Shown in pieces: positions 25,052 to 32,169 of a stretch of DNA of 32,169 nt; within the stretch, counting starts at the first letter, position 1, and each line of letters begins with the position of its first letter. The stretch is from JAFGSZ01 sp964492185. Its GTDB lineage: Bacteria > Bacteroidota > Bacteroidia > Bacteroidales > UBA10428. The stretch spans positions 1 through 32,169 of the forward strand of contig CAZBJH010000023.1 in assembly GCA_964492185.1 (NCBI GenBank), given 5' to 3'. The notes under the pieces were generated by a model. That model ran no database searches and was not told the DNA's origin. It saw only the letters and a list, made by a program, of their open reading frames with translations. The position numbers and the translations under genes are program-made.

Positions 25052-25921
25052 ATGAAGGTTGAAATTAATAAAGACTCGGGATTTTGTTTCGGAGTGATAA
25101 ACACAATTCAGATAGCGGAAGATATACTTAAAAAAGAAGGCCATCTTTACTGCCTGGGAGAGATAGTACATAATGAAAGGGAGATCAGGCGGCTGGAAGA
25201 GAAGGGTCTGGAAACCATTACTTATGATAAATACAGGGAATTGAAAAACTGCAAAGTTTTACTACGGGCCCATGGGGAGCCGCCCGAGACATACCAGACA
25301 GCACAACGTAATAATATTGAGCTTATTGAAGGAACCTGTCCGGTTGTGCTGAAGCTTCAGGAGAGAGTAAGGTTAAGTTATGAAGAGCTTCAGCATAATA
25401 AAGGGCAGGTTGTTATTTACGGTAAAAAGAACCATCCTGAAATTATCGGGTTACTCGGCCGTGCAGGTAACAGTGCAATTATTATTGAAAAAGCTGAAGA
25501 CCTTGACCAGGTTAACTTTTCACGCCCCGTTCATCTTTATTCACAAACCACCAAAAGCAGGGAGCAATATGAAGAGATTGTGAATATTGTCAGGACAAAA
25601 GCTTCAGCTTTAAAAACAGAACCATTTATAAGATGTGCAAAATCAACCTGCGGGCAAGTAGCCGACCGTGCAAAAAAATTACGTGAGTTCAGCCGCGAAC
25701 ATGATGTTATTTTGTTTGTAAGCGGGAAGAAAAGTTCTAACGGAAAGTATTTATTTTCCGAATGCCACGCTATCAATCCGCGAAGTTATTTCATATCTGA
25801 CATAAATGAAATTGATCCTGCATGGATAGAAAATGCCGGATCGGTTGGTATATGTGGTGCTACCTCAACTCCCCAGTGGCTGATGGAGCAGGTAGCCGGG
25901 TATATTGAATCCGAACCATGA
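25052..25921 (+). CDS. ispH: 4-hydroxy-3-methylbut-2-enyl diphosphate reductase
   Basis: The last enzyme of the MEP isoprenoid pathway, an iron-sulfur protein that reduces HMBPP to IPP and DMAPP. The 289-residue product has the cluster ligands C12 (SGFCFGV), C96 (EGTCPVV) and C195 (RCAKSTCGQ), and substrate residues H40, H74 in RAHGEPP, and H128/E130 in KNHPE. The end reads GICGATSTPQWLMEQV, as usual. The frame opens at 24920 inside cmk, but the residues before 25052 have no family resemblance; starting at one of the adjacent ATGs at 25049 or 25052 places CFGV at its normal position. That leaves about 95 bp to the cmk stop. Confidence 0.95.
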   Translation: MKVEINKDSGFCFGVINTIQIAEDILKKEGHLYCLGEIVHNEREIRRLEEKGLETITYDKYRELKNCKVLLRAHGEPPETYQTAQRNNIELIEGTCPVVLKLQERVRLSYEELQHNKGQVVIYGKKNHPEIIGLLGRAGNSAIIIEKAEDLDQVNFSRPVHLYSQTTKSREQYEEIVNIVRTKASALKTEPFIRCAKSTCGQVADRAKKLREFSREHDVILFVSGKKSSNGKYLFSECHAINPRSYFISDINEIDPAWIENAGSVGICGATSTPQWLMEQVAGYIESEP

Positions 25922-26001
25922 GAATAAAAATATTTTGATTTTTTTTGATGTGTTTCATTTATTTTGAATAATATATAATAGTTGTAAAAAAATTACATGA
26001 T

Positions 26002-26976
26002 ATGGGAAGAATAAACCGAATAGGAGTTTTTACTTCGGGAGGAGATTCACCCGGAATGAACGCGGCAATCCGTTCCGTTACGCGAGCGGCAATAAACCAT
26101 GAACTGGAAGTTATGGGCATAATGCACGGATACCAGGGTATGATTGACGGGGATATAAGAAAGTTAACTTCCAGGGATGTCAGCGGGATTATTCAAAGAG
26201 GCGGTACCATATTAAAGACAGCCCGCTGTGAAGAGTTTAAAACCCGGGAAGGCAGAAAAAAGGCTTATGATCAGTTAGAAAAAGCCGGAATAGACGCCGT
26301 GATCGTTATTGGTGGTGACGGTTCCTTTACCGGTGCAAGCCTGATGTCAAAGGAATATGATATCCCTTTCGTGGGGATTCCGGGGACCATTGACAATGAT
26401 CTTTATGGCACCGAATATACGATTGGTTATGATACGGCCCTGAATACCATTGTAACGGCAGTGGATAAGATCAGGGATACTGCCAGCTCGCTTAACCGTG
26501 TGTTCTTTGTTGAGGTCATGGGAAAAGAAGCCGGTTTTGTAGCCATGCAAAGCGGGATAGCCTGCGGGGCAAAGGGTATACTTATACCTGAAGTGAAGGG
26601 ACAGCTTGACAAGCTGAGGCAGATCCTTACCAAACGGGTTAAAGAAAAGCGGTCAACAATTATTCTTGTTGCAGAGGGAGAAGACGAAGGCAGGGCAATC
26701 GATATTGCAGCAAAATTTCAGAAGGAATTCACCGGTATTGATATTCGTACAACCATACTGGGGCATATTCAACGGGGTGGTTCACCGTCTGCTGTAGACC
26801 GGTTCAATGCAAGCCGCCTGGGTGTTGGTGCAGTTGAGGCACTGCTCGATGATCAGAAAAGCATTATGGTCGGTTTAATGCAAAACGAAATTGTTCATGT
26901 CCCGTTAAATAAGACGGTGAAGTTACATAAGGACATTGACCGGGATTTAATGAATATTGCAGATATACTGATCTAA
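26002..26976 (+). CDS. pfkA: ATP-dependent 6-phosphofructokinase
   Basis: Glycolytic enzyme that phosphorylates fructose 6-phosphate to the 1,6-bisphosphate; 324 residues, the bacterial PfkA length. TSGGDSPGMNAAIRSV binds ATP, GGDGSFTGA (104-112) has the Gly that marks ATP rather than pyrophosphate use, and PGTIDNDLYGTEYTIGYDT carries the catalytic base D131 in T-I-D-N-D. AEGEDEG and LGHIQRGGSPSAVDR complete the fructose-phosphate and effector sites. The ATG at 26002 starts directly with the first strand. The 80-bp AT-rich gap after ispH has a run of T on the coding strand but no clear hairpin, so cotranscription is possible. Confidence 0.95.
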   Translation: MGRINRIGVFTSGGDSPGMNAAIRSVTRAAINHELEVMGIMHGYQGMIDGDIRKLTSRDVSGIIQRGGTILKTARCEEFKTREGRKKAYDQLEKAGIDAVIVIGGDGSFTGASLMSKEYDIPFVGIPGTIDNDLYGTEYTIGYDTALNTIVTAVDKIRDTASSLNRVFFVEVMGKEAGFVAMQSGIACGAKGILIPEVKGQLDKLRQILTKRVKEKRSTIILVAEGEDEGRAIDIAAKFQKEFTGIDIRTTILGHIQRGGSPSAVDRFNASRLGVGAVEALLDDQKSIMVGLMQNEIVHVPLNKTVKLHKDIDRDLMNIADILI

Positions 26977-26990
26977 CTTGTATTATTCAT

Positions 26991-27020
26991 AAAAATGAAT
27001 GATAATTATGTAATGTGTTG
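26991..27020 (+). repeat. Repeat E fragment, copy 2
   Basis: AAAAATGAATGATAATTATG followed by TAATGTGTTG matches 2065-2093 with few changes. It lies 15 bp after the pfkA stop, and the first part can pair with the TATTATTCAT before it. Confidence 0.5.
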
Positions 27021-27112
27021 AAGAACATTAAAATAACAAATTAGAACCCTAATATTTATTATGCATTCATTTTTACAAAGTGCGCCAATTTCAGGGCATC
27101 TGCTTCGTTGCG

Positions 27113-27191
27113 AAAGCTTCGCGGTAGGCTACTACAGCTTCAGCTTCCGATGCTTTGCATCTGCCCTAAACTTGACGTATGAATAATACAG
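27113..27191 (+). repeat. Degenerate intergenic repeat F, copy 2
   Basis: AAAGCTTCGCGGTAGG...ACAGCTTCAGCTT...TTTGCAT...AATACAG aligns with 19021-19101 over its length with many substitutions. Confidence 0.5.
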
Positions 27192-27197
27192 GCTAAT

Positions 27198-27229
27198 CTG
27201 CATTATTGGTTTCGTTGTTTTAAAGGTTC
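27198..27229 (+). repeat. Repeat E fragment, copy 3
   Basis: CTGCATTATTGGTTTCG followed by TTGTTTTAAAGGTTC matches 2031-2062. A further copy lies at 27779-27810. Confidence 0.45.
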
Positions 27230-27354
27230 TGCTATTGAAGCCTTACATTTGCCCCGGACCTGATACATGAATATTACAGGCTAAACCTGCAAGGATTTTA
27301 TATACAATCTTTGTAAAATGCAGGATGCGCCTGATCAATGTGGTGTTATTCAAA

Positions 27355-27657
27355 TTATTCCGATGGAAACTCACTGCAGTCAACATCATCCAGCCATTGT
27401 TCATATTCATCTCTCTGCGCTGCCCACTCGGCTGCTGTACAGCCCTCGTAAAAATCTGATATTGCATCCACTGCATTTTCACATGTTTCCCGTGTTGGAT
27501 TATTACTATAAGTAATTACAGCATTTGAAACAGCATCAATAAGCACTTCACAATTGTCGGTTGTGGGCTCATTATCATTATCGTTCTTTGAACATGTATT
27601 CAAAATAAAAACAGAACTGACCAAAAGTACTAACAGGTAAAGTTTTTTTGTTTTCAT
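27355..27657 (-). CDS. Small cysteine-containing lipoprotein
   Basis: A 100-residue secreted lipoprotein. The signal peptide has a Lys-rich start and hydrophobic core ending in a relaxed lipobox (LNTC, Cys22). The mature part is acidic, with four further cysteines (C36, C60, C73 and C93) in a helical region with the spacing N-P-T-R-E-T-C-E and EGCTAAEWAAQRDEYEQW. This resembles a common but functionally unassigned family of small Bacteroidota lipoproteins. The two cysteine pairs could form disulfides. The ATG at 27657 lies 24 bp after a good -7 promoter motif. It stands alone between repeat-rich gaps. Confidence 0.8.
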   Translation of the reverse strand: MKTKKLYLLVLLVSSVFILNTCSKNDNDNEPTTDNCEVLIDAVSNAVITYSNNPTRETCENAVDAISDFYEGCTAAEWAAQRDEYEQWLDDVDCSEFPSE

Positions 27658-27680
27658 AATTCCATTATTTATATTTTATA

Positions 27681-27711
27681 CAAATATAAAAAAATGCCGG
27701 ATAAAGAACAA
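27681..27711 (-). promoter_or_regulatory. Probable promoter of the small lipoprotein gene
   Basis: On the minus strand TATATTTG (27681-27688) fits TAnnTTTG exactly, and a TTG (27709-27711) lies 20 bp upstream. The predicted start of transcription leaves a leader of about 17 bases. Confidence 0.45.
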
Positions 27712-27778
27712 TATACTATTTGTTGTAAAAATCAACTTTTAGTATTTTGTGTTATCACTTAAGAAATCAGCATTATCC

Positions 27779-27810
27779 TGCATTATTGGCTACGTCGTTT
27801 TAAAAGTTTA
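27779..27810 (+). repeat. Repeat E fragment, copy 4
   Basis: CTGCATTATTGGCTACG followed by TCGTTTTAAAAGTTT matches the copies at 2031 and 27198. The surrounding 27658-27997 gap holds no gene. Confidence 0.45.
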
Positions 27811-27843
27811 GCTTTTAACCTGGCTTATATTTATATTGACATT

Positions 27844-27877
27844 GCCACATCACGCCTGTTGGGTTCAACAGGTGGGG
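27844..27877. other. Hairpin downstream of the SDR gene
   Basis: A perfect CCTGTTG/CAACAGG stem with a 4-base loop (27855-27872) is extended by weaker GCC/GGC pairing. No T-run follows on the minus strand, so a terminator role is uncertain. Confidence 0.35.
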
Positions 27878-27997
27878 CTCATGAAATATCACTGATGTAC
27901 ATGATAAGATCAGACCGGTTTTCCAAAAAAGCAAAAAGAGGTGCTCTTCCGTGTCCTGATTTCTGATCTGGGTACTGACCAGCTGGTACCGGGTTAA

Positions 27998-28765
27998 TCA
28001 AGCCGTCATTCCGCCGTCCACGGGATTGACCGTCCCGGTTATAAATTTGCTTTCCTCTCCGGCAAGGAAAATAACACAATTGGCAATATCCTCATTTGTA
28101 GCATACCGCCCGAGCGGGATCTGCTGTTCAAACTGTTTTTTTGCATCCCTGCTTTCGCCGGGATTAAAACCTTCTTCCAGTGAACGCATCATACGGTTAT
28201 CCACGGGAGAAGGATTAACAGTGTTAACACGTATGCCATACGGGGCTCCCTCTAGTGCTGCAGATCTCATCATTCCTATAACTGCATGTTTACTCGTAAC
28301 ATAAGGGGTGACGTTTGCCGTACCCTGCATCCCGGCTACAGAAGAAGTAAGAATAATACTTCCACCGTTTTTATTTTTTTTCATTACAGGAAACACGTAC
28401 CGTAAGCCGTAAAACATACCGTCCACGTTTATCTGCATTAGCTTCCTGTATTTTTCAATAGGGTAATCCTCAATCGGGGCGACGTCTCCTTCAATACCTG
28501 CATTATTGAAAAATACATCAATTTTTCCAAATAACTCCACTGCCCTGTCCACATATTTTTTTACATCTTCCTCCCTGGAAACATCAGCAACAATATAATG
28601 AACGCCGGGCATATCAATATTATTTACTGCTTTTTTTAAACCTGCTTCATCAATATCCACAAGTAAGACCATTCCGCCTTTTTCGGCCATCAGTTTTCCT
28701 GTTGCAGATCCTATTCCACCTGATCCGCCGGTTATTACTATTGCATGTTTATCCATATGTTCCAT
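27998..28765 (-). CDS. SDR family NAD(P)-dependent oxidoreductase
   Basis: A classical short-chain dehydrogenase of 255 residues. The Rossmann motif TGGSGGIG spans residues 12-19, D37 at the end of the second strand favours NAD over NADP, NNAG lies at 87-90, and the catalytic residues are S141 or S142, Y155 and K159 (YVTSK). The C-terminal FITGTVNPVDGGMTA is standard. The substrate cannot be deduced. The start could also be the ATG at 28756. Next to it lies the S2P-type protease gene, 56 bp upstream, on the same strand. Confidence 0.9.
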   Translation of the reverse strand: MEHMDKHAIVITGGSGGIGSATGKLMAEKGGMVLLVDIDEAGLKKAVNNIDMPGVHYIVADVSREEDVKKYVDRAVELFGKIDVFFNNAGIEGDVAPIEDYPIEKYRKLMQINVDGMFYGLRYVFPVMKKNKNGGSIILTSSVAGMQGTANVTPYVTSKHAVIGMMRSAALEGAPYGIRVNTVNPSPVDNRMMRSLEEGFNPGESRDAKKQFEQQIPLGRYATNEDIANCVIFLAGEESKFITGTVNPVDGGMTA

Positions 28766-28821
28766 AAATATTATGTTTTATTTTAAATTATAGTTTAATT
28801 TATAAGAAATTGTCCGGACAC

Positions 28822-29907
28822 CTAATGTATGGCATTTTGTACAAGCATAAATTCATTCAGATTCTCCATATTAATTATACCTTTGATCCTGCCTTTTGAT
28901 AATACAGGCATAGCATTGTATTTTTTTTGTTGCATTAACTGAAATACTTCCTGCAATGGTGTATTCAACTCTACCGTTTCAACATCGGTTTTCATCACCT
29001 CTTTTACTTTTTCATCTTTACCGTATCTTGTAAGGCCTTCAATGATATTGTTTTTCGATACGAATCCGTGCATGTCATCATTCCCGGTAACAATAAATCC
29101 GCTGGTGGAATGGTGGATCATCAGGTCTGCCACCTTTTGCAGGGGATCATCGGGATGAATTTTTATTACATCTGTTATCAAAGCATCTTTCACCTCATAG
29201 TTATTTAATGCCTGCCGGAATCGTATAGTCTCATATTCAGCCTGTGCGCCCAGGTATACGAATATTCCAATGATTACCAGGAAAGGATTAATAAATAATC
29301 CAAATATTACGAATCCCACAGCAAACAACTGTCCGATATTTTTTGCCACCCGCGTGGCTTTTACACGATCCATTTTAAATGCCAGGGCGGCACGTAATAT
29401 GCGTCCCCCGTCCATTGGGAAAGCAGGGATCAGATTAAAGGCCACTATAAACAGATTGACCAGCATCAGCATAATGAAGAAATTGTTTGATGTGATAGCT
29501 TTGAATTCTATTTGCTGAAGATCCAAATTGCCCGCGGCAGATAGGATCACCCATAAAATGGCCGCTATTATCACATTGACAATTAACCCGGCAACCGATA
29601 CAACCAGTTCCTGCCCGGGTTTTTCCGGCATTTTGGTAATGTTGGCCATGCCTCCGATAGGTAAGAGAGTTATGCTGCGTACTTCACCGCCGTATTGCTG
29701 TGCAGTAAGCGCATGGCCGAACTCATGCAGGGTTACACAAACGAAAAGAGTGAGGATGAATAATACTGATAACAGAACCTGCTGGGCATTTAAACCCTGT
29801 TGAATATCAATGATCACGATCCAGGCGATCAGCAACAGGAATGTCCAGTGTATAGATACCTTGATCCCAAATGGTTTTCCAAGTTTTAATGAATATTTCA
29901 TGGACAT
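28822..29907 (-). CDS. Site-2 protease family (M50) protein with two CBS domains
   Basis: An intramembrane zinc metalloprotease-like protein of 361 residues. The zinc motif H61-E62-F-G-H65 lies in the second membrane segment, and the third ligand D165 is in FPMDGGRIL. Other membrane segments lie near 18-34, 98-122, 142-160 and 190-220. Two CBS domains follow (about 236-295 and 302-355), so activity may respond to an adenine nucleotide. This matches the S2P group 3 family in bacteria; the substrate is unknown. The ATG at 29901 (MKYSLKLGKPFGI) is the usual family start and is equally possible. It might cleave an anti-sigma factor, but the sigma operon here is far away and no link is shown. Confidence 0.9.
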   Translation of the reverse strand: MSMKYSLKLGKPFGIKVSIHWTFLLLIAWIVIIDIQQGLNAQQVLLSVLFILTLFVCVTLHEFGHALTAQQYGGEVRSITLLPIGGMANITKMPEKPGQELVVSVAGLIVNVIIAAILWVILSAAGNLDLQQIEFKAITSNNFFIMLMLVNLFIVAFNLIPAFPMDGGRILRAALAFKMDRVKATRVAKNIGQLFAVGFVIFGLFINPFLVIIGIFVYLGAQAEYETIRFRQALNNYEVKDALITDVIKIHPDDPLQKVADLMIHHSTSGFIVTGNDDMHGFVSKNNIIEGLTRYGKDEKVKEVMKTDVETVELNTPLQEVFQLMQQKKYNAMPVLSKGRIKGIINMENLNEFMLVQNAIH

Positions 29908-29968
29908 GATAACTTAAATTATGATATTATCTTTCTCATTTCCGGTCTTTCAGGTGCTTATCTGTTAA

Positions 29969-31183
29969 TTATGCCCCGTACTTCGCGAGCTTAAGGGTGT
30001 GTGCCATTGCCAGGGGAATGATCTCACGTGCATATATAGTGCCTAGTTCACCTTGCCGGCATGTGATCTCATTGAATTGATCCGAATGGCCGCCGACCGG
30101 ATAGGGTACCTTCATCAGCAGTGGAACGGGATGCCAGCTGTGGGCTTTTATAGCCGCGGGAGTGGAATGGTCGCCCGTAATGATAAGCACATCCGGTTCG
30201 TTTTCGAGAATCACCGGAAGGGCTTTATCTACCTCCTCAATTGCCGCTGCTTTGGCATCCGCATCACCGTCCTCACCTGTTTTATCAGTATATTTATAAT
30301 GACCGAAAACAAAAGTATGGTCTTTCATTGCTTTGACTACTTCATCACATACCTCTTTTCCTGATTTGGGTTCCGAAAAAACAGGTATGCCAACCAGTCG
30401 TGAAACACCCCTGTACATGGGGTATCCGGCAACTGCCGCGGGTTTTAGTTTATATCTTTCCTCAAAATCAGGCCAGTTGGGAAGCATGGCGAAACCCCTG
30501 GCCAGAACGAAGTTGGTTTGCTTTTCATCGTGCAATATATCACGAAGCTGGTCAAGTATTTTTTTAACTGTTTTTGCTGTTGATGAACCGCTGTAATCAC
30601 TCCTGTCAGGTTCAAGCGGAGGGACGCCGGTTTTCTGCGGATCGGTATCAGGAACATCATCATCAAGCCCTTTTCCCCTTATAACCATCAGTGCACGGTG
30701 TTCGGAAACTGTTTGAAAGAAAACTTCAAGCCCCCCAGGAGGGGCAATCTCTTTATTTATCTTTTTAACTACAGATTCATTTTTTTCGGTTGATATCCTT
30801 CCTGCACGCCTGTCGGTTACATTTCCATCATTGTCAAGAGTACAAAAATTTAGTCGTGCTGCAATATCACCTTTTTGAAGAGGAAAGTCAATGCCCAAAG
30901 CGCTTAGAACGCCGCGTCCAACCTTATAGATCAGCGGGTCGTAACCAAATAATCCCAGGTGGCCGGGCCCGCTGCCGGGTGTTACGGCAGGAGCTACCGG
31001 ATGTGATAAGCCCAGTATACCGCGTACAGCAAGCTTATCCATGTTCGGTGTACGGGCCCGCTGCAGTGAGGTTCCTTTACCGTCATTATTACAGTCTCCC
31101 AGGCCGTCCATCACCAGTAATACAATTTTTTTCTCGTTAACTTCAGCTAGTGAGCTGATCAGATTTCCGTATCGATCGTTCAT
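29969..31183 (-). CDS. apgM: Cofactor-independent phosphoglycerate mutase, archaeal type
   Basis: A 404-residue alkaline-phosphatase superfamily enzyme interconverting 3- and 2-phosphoglycerate without 2,3-bisphosphoglycerate. Metal ligands include D26 in LLVMDGLGD and the later GDHSTPAAIKAHSWHP. The probable nucleophile S71 lies in TPGSGPGHLGLFGYDP. The central region (RAGRISTEKNE) is typical of ApgM rather than of the longer GpmI. The frame opens at 31270, but the first 29 residues have no family resemblance and the ATG at 31183 gives the normal N-terminus. With pfkA in the same window it belongs to glycolysis and gluconeogenesis. No terminator is obvious after it. Confidence 0.92.
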   Translation of the reverse strand: MNDRYGNLISSLAEVNEKKIVLLVMDGLGDCNNDGKGTSLQRARTPNMDKLAVRGILGLSHPVAPAVTPGSGPGHLGLFGYDPLIYKVGRGVLSALGIDFPLQKGDIAARLNFCTLDNDGNVTDRRAGRISTEKNESVVKKINKEIAPPGGLEVFFQTVSEHRALMVIRGKGLDDDVPDTDPQKTGVPPLEPDRSDYSGSSTAKTVKKILDQLRDILHDEKQTNFVLARGFAMLPNWPDFEERYKLKPAAVAGYPMYRGVSRLVGIPVFSEPKSGKEVCDEVVKAMKDHTFVFGHYKYTDKTGEDGDADAKAAAIEEVDKALPVILENEPDVLIITGDHSTPAAIKAHSWHPVPLLMKVPYPVGGHSDQFNEITCRQGELGTIYAREIIPLAMAHTLKLAKYGA

Positions 31184-31455
31184 AATTTCGTTGTTTATTA
31201 AGTTTTGTTCATTTGTTTTATAATAGTTCTGCGAAGAACCCCGTATTTTACAGATAGAATACTGTGCCATTAATTTCAGGATTGATTATGATGAGGTTGA
31301 ATAAGTGTATTCGCAACTGTTATAAATGATTGATCCAGGTGGTAAATAGTTAAGTTCTTAAAACATTTTGTAGATTTCCTTCACAGGGTTGTGTAATATT
31401 TTGCTCAGGTGGTAATAATACTGTAATTAATATTACTTCCCCCGATCCATGATTT

Positions 31456-32102
31456 CGAACTGCCCGCGTGGCAGTTCGACCTACTTTTTTGTCTTCCACA
31501 CAAAAAAGTAGGCAAAAAAAGTCACCGTTCCATAAAAATCGCTTGATTTACTACGAAAGGTTTTCTCCCCGCGGAACCCAAACTCACTCCTCCTTCGTCG
31601 TCGCTCGGACAGGGTTCCTCCAGGGCCCCCGCGACGAAAACCTTCCTTGAAATCTTACGCGATTTTTCTGAGACGGCCCACGCTACTGCAAAACTATATA
31701 CTAATTTTAAAGAAAGTGGGCTTTGCGTAACGACGGCTCCATCTGCCTGGAGCAGGTTAAAGAAACATCCGGATTAGCTTCCTGAACTCCCTCCGGTCGG
31801 TTACAAATCCGGATGAGCAATGTGCCATAGCAAAGCTTATCTTAAATAACGTAAGTTCCTTTCGGTAGTATCCTTTCCAAATAAACTTACAACAGAACGG
31901 GAACCCGCCTTCAGGATTTTTCGTTAAAAAAAATCAAGGTGATCACCGTTAAAAAAATCGAGCTGTCCGACGTCAGGAGTTCTCGATTTTTAGGTGAGCA
32001 CCTTGATTTTTTAGGAAAATCCTGTCAGCGGCGGCATTTCTTTGTTTACTTTCTTTTTGCTGGAGAAAAGAAAGTAAATCGAACCGCCTGGGGAGCGGTT
32101 CG
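31456..32102. mobile_element. Large structured element with hairpin-bearing inverted ends
   Basis: The left end has two consecutive hairpins: CGAACTGCC/GGCAGTTCG (31456-31478) and CCTACTTTTTTG/CAAAAAAGTAGG (31480-31512). The right end, read inward, has the same order: CGAACCGC/GCGGTTCG (32080-32102) then TTTACTTTCTTTT/AAAAGAAAGTAAA (32045-32078). The two ends align as imperfect inverted repeats for about 75 bp. The interior holds further stems: AAAAATCGC/GCGATTTTT (31534, 31659), GAAAGGTTTTC with its partner at 31636, GCCCAC/GTGGGC (31676, 31716), CATCCGGATT/AATCCGGATG (31766, 31806), and a long hairpin at 31911-32025. A 60-codon frame inside (31468-31650) crosses the stems and looks accidental. 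No target duplication was identified. Confidence 0.65.
31911..32025. other. Long multi-stem hairpin within the 31456-32102 element
   Basis: CAGGATTTT pairs with AAAATCCTG (31912, 32017), AAAATCAAGGTG with CACCTTGATTTT, and AAAAATCGAG with CTCGATTTTT, leading to a tip containing CCGACGTC. Stems are nearly continuous, with small internal loops. It could be an RNA structure or a foldback DNA feature. Confidence 0.65.
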
Positions 32103-32110
32103 AAACAATT

Positions 32111-32158
32111 GGCTCTTTGAAGGCATATATAATAACAATGCTATTCTATATAAGAGCC
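32111..32158. other. Hairpin at window end
   Basis: GGCTCTT (32111-32117) pairs with AAGAGCC (32152-32158), with an inner AT-rich palindrome. Bases 32141-32160 resemble the sequence at 13568-13587 next to element A copy 3. The window ends too soon to interpret it. Confidence 0.4.
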
Positions 32159-32169
32159 TCGAGGCATTT

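Larger units (their letters stand above)
26977..27354. other. Intergenic stretch with degenerate repeats, no gene
   Basis: It contains fragments of repeat E (26991-27020 and 27198-27229) and of repeat F (27113-27191), with the related motif ATGAATATTACAGGCTAA near 27267. No open frame of interest exists. Confidence 0.5.

Noticed and set aside
26002..26976. Pyrophosphate-dependent phosphofructokinase
   Set aside because: The GGDGS motif has Gly where PPi-dependent enzymes carry Asp.
31468..31650. A 60-codon open frame in the right-hand element
   Set aside because: It runs through the hairpins of the inverted end, has no start context and shows low-complexity composition set by the structured DNA.
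1..32169. CRISPR array, tRNA or rRNA genes
   Set aside because: No regularly spaced identical repeats, cloverleaf with CCA-like end or rRNA-like sequence was recognised by eye; the dispersed repeats are irregularly placed and differ in sequence.

Overview
The window looks like a chromosomal piece from a Bacteroidota genome, probably an anaerobic or marine Bacteroidales/Marinilabiliales-type organism. The reasons are type IX secretion (T9SS) C-terminal sorting domains, the T9SS component PorQ, a DnaE polymerase with an N-terminal proofreading exonuclease, an ECF sigma operon read from a TTTG-N18-TAACTTTG promoter, and few Shine-Dalgarno sequences. No rRNA, tRNA, CRISPR array or intact transposase gene was seen.

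Layout. 1-890: no convincing gene; two adjacent small transposon-like repeats. 888-6928 (minus): a membrane protein, thioredoxin and dnaE. 6929-7429: repeats packed against the dnaE start. 7430-13431 (minus): one compact operon of ECF sigma factor, anti-sigma-like membrane protein, outer-membrane barrel-like protein and two T9SS cargo proteins. 13698-16198 (minus): a thioredoxin-fold lipoprotein, TsaC-type tRNA modification enzyme and a family 9 glycosyltransferase. 16661-17497 (plus): QueD/PTPS-like enzyme and YidD. 17498-19484: repeat-rich, with one DUF434 protein (minus). 19485-26976 (plus): an exported TldD/TldE-like pair, then PorQ, cytidylate kinase, IspH and phosphofructokinase. 27355-31183 (minus): a small lipoprotein, an SDR dehydrogenase, a site-2-protease-type membrane peptidase with CBS domains, and a cofactor-independent phosphoglycerate mutase. 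31271-32169: no gene, but a large hairpin-rich element.

The genes are mostly housekeeping: replication, redox, tRNA modification, isoprenoid and nucleotide synthesis, glycolysis. They are joined by a cell-envelope set (sigma operon, T9SS cargo, PorQ, YidD, lipoproteins, TldD/E, S2P-like protease).

The most unusual content lies between the genes. A 141-bp element occurs six times: four unbroken full-length copies, one copy carrying an insert, and one copy degraded at one end. It has related inverted ends and is flanked by 6-bp direct repeats of TATTTA, TAAATA or close variants. A second element (233 bp) uses the same target and end style. In one place the 141-bp element is inserted inside the second element, with both pairs of target duplications intact, so the order of insertion can be read directly. 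At the right edge, a 647-bp element has roughly 75-bp imperfect inverted ends, each made of two consecutive hairpins, and an interior of nested stems.
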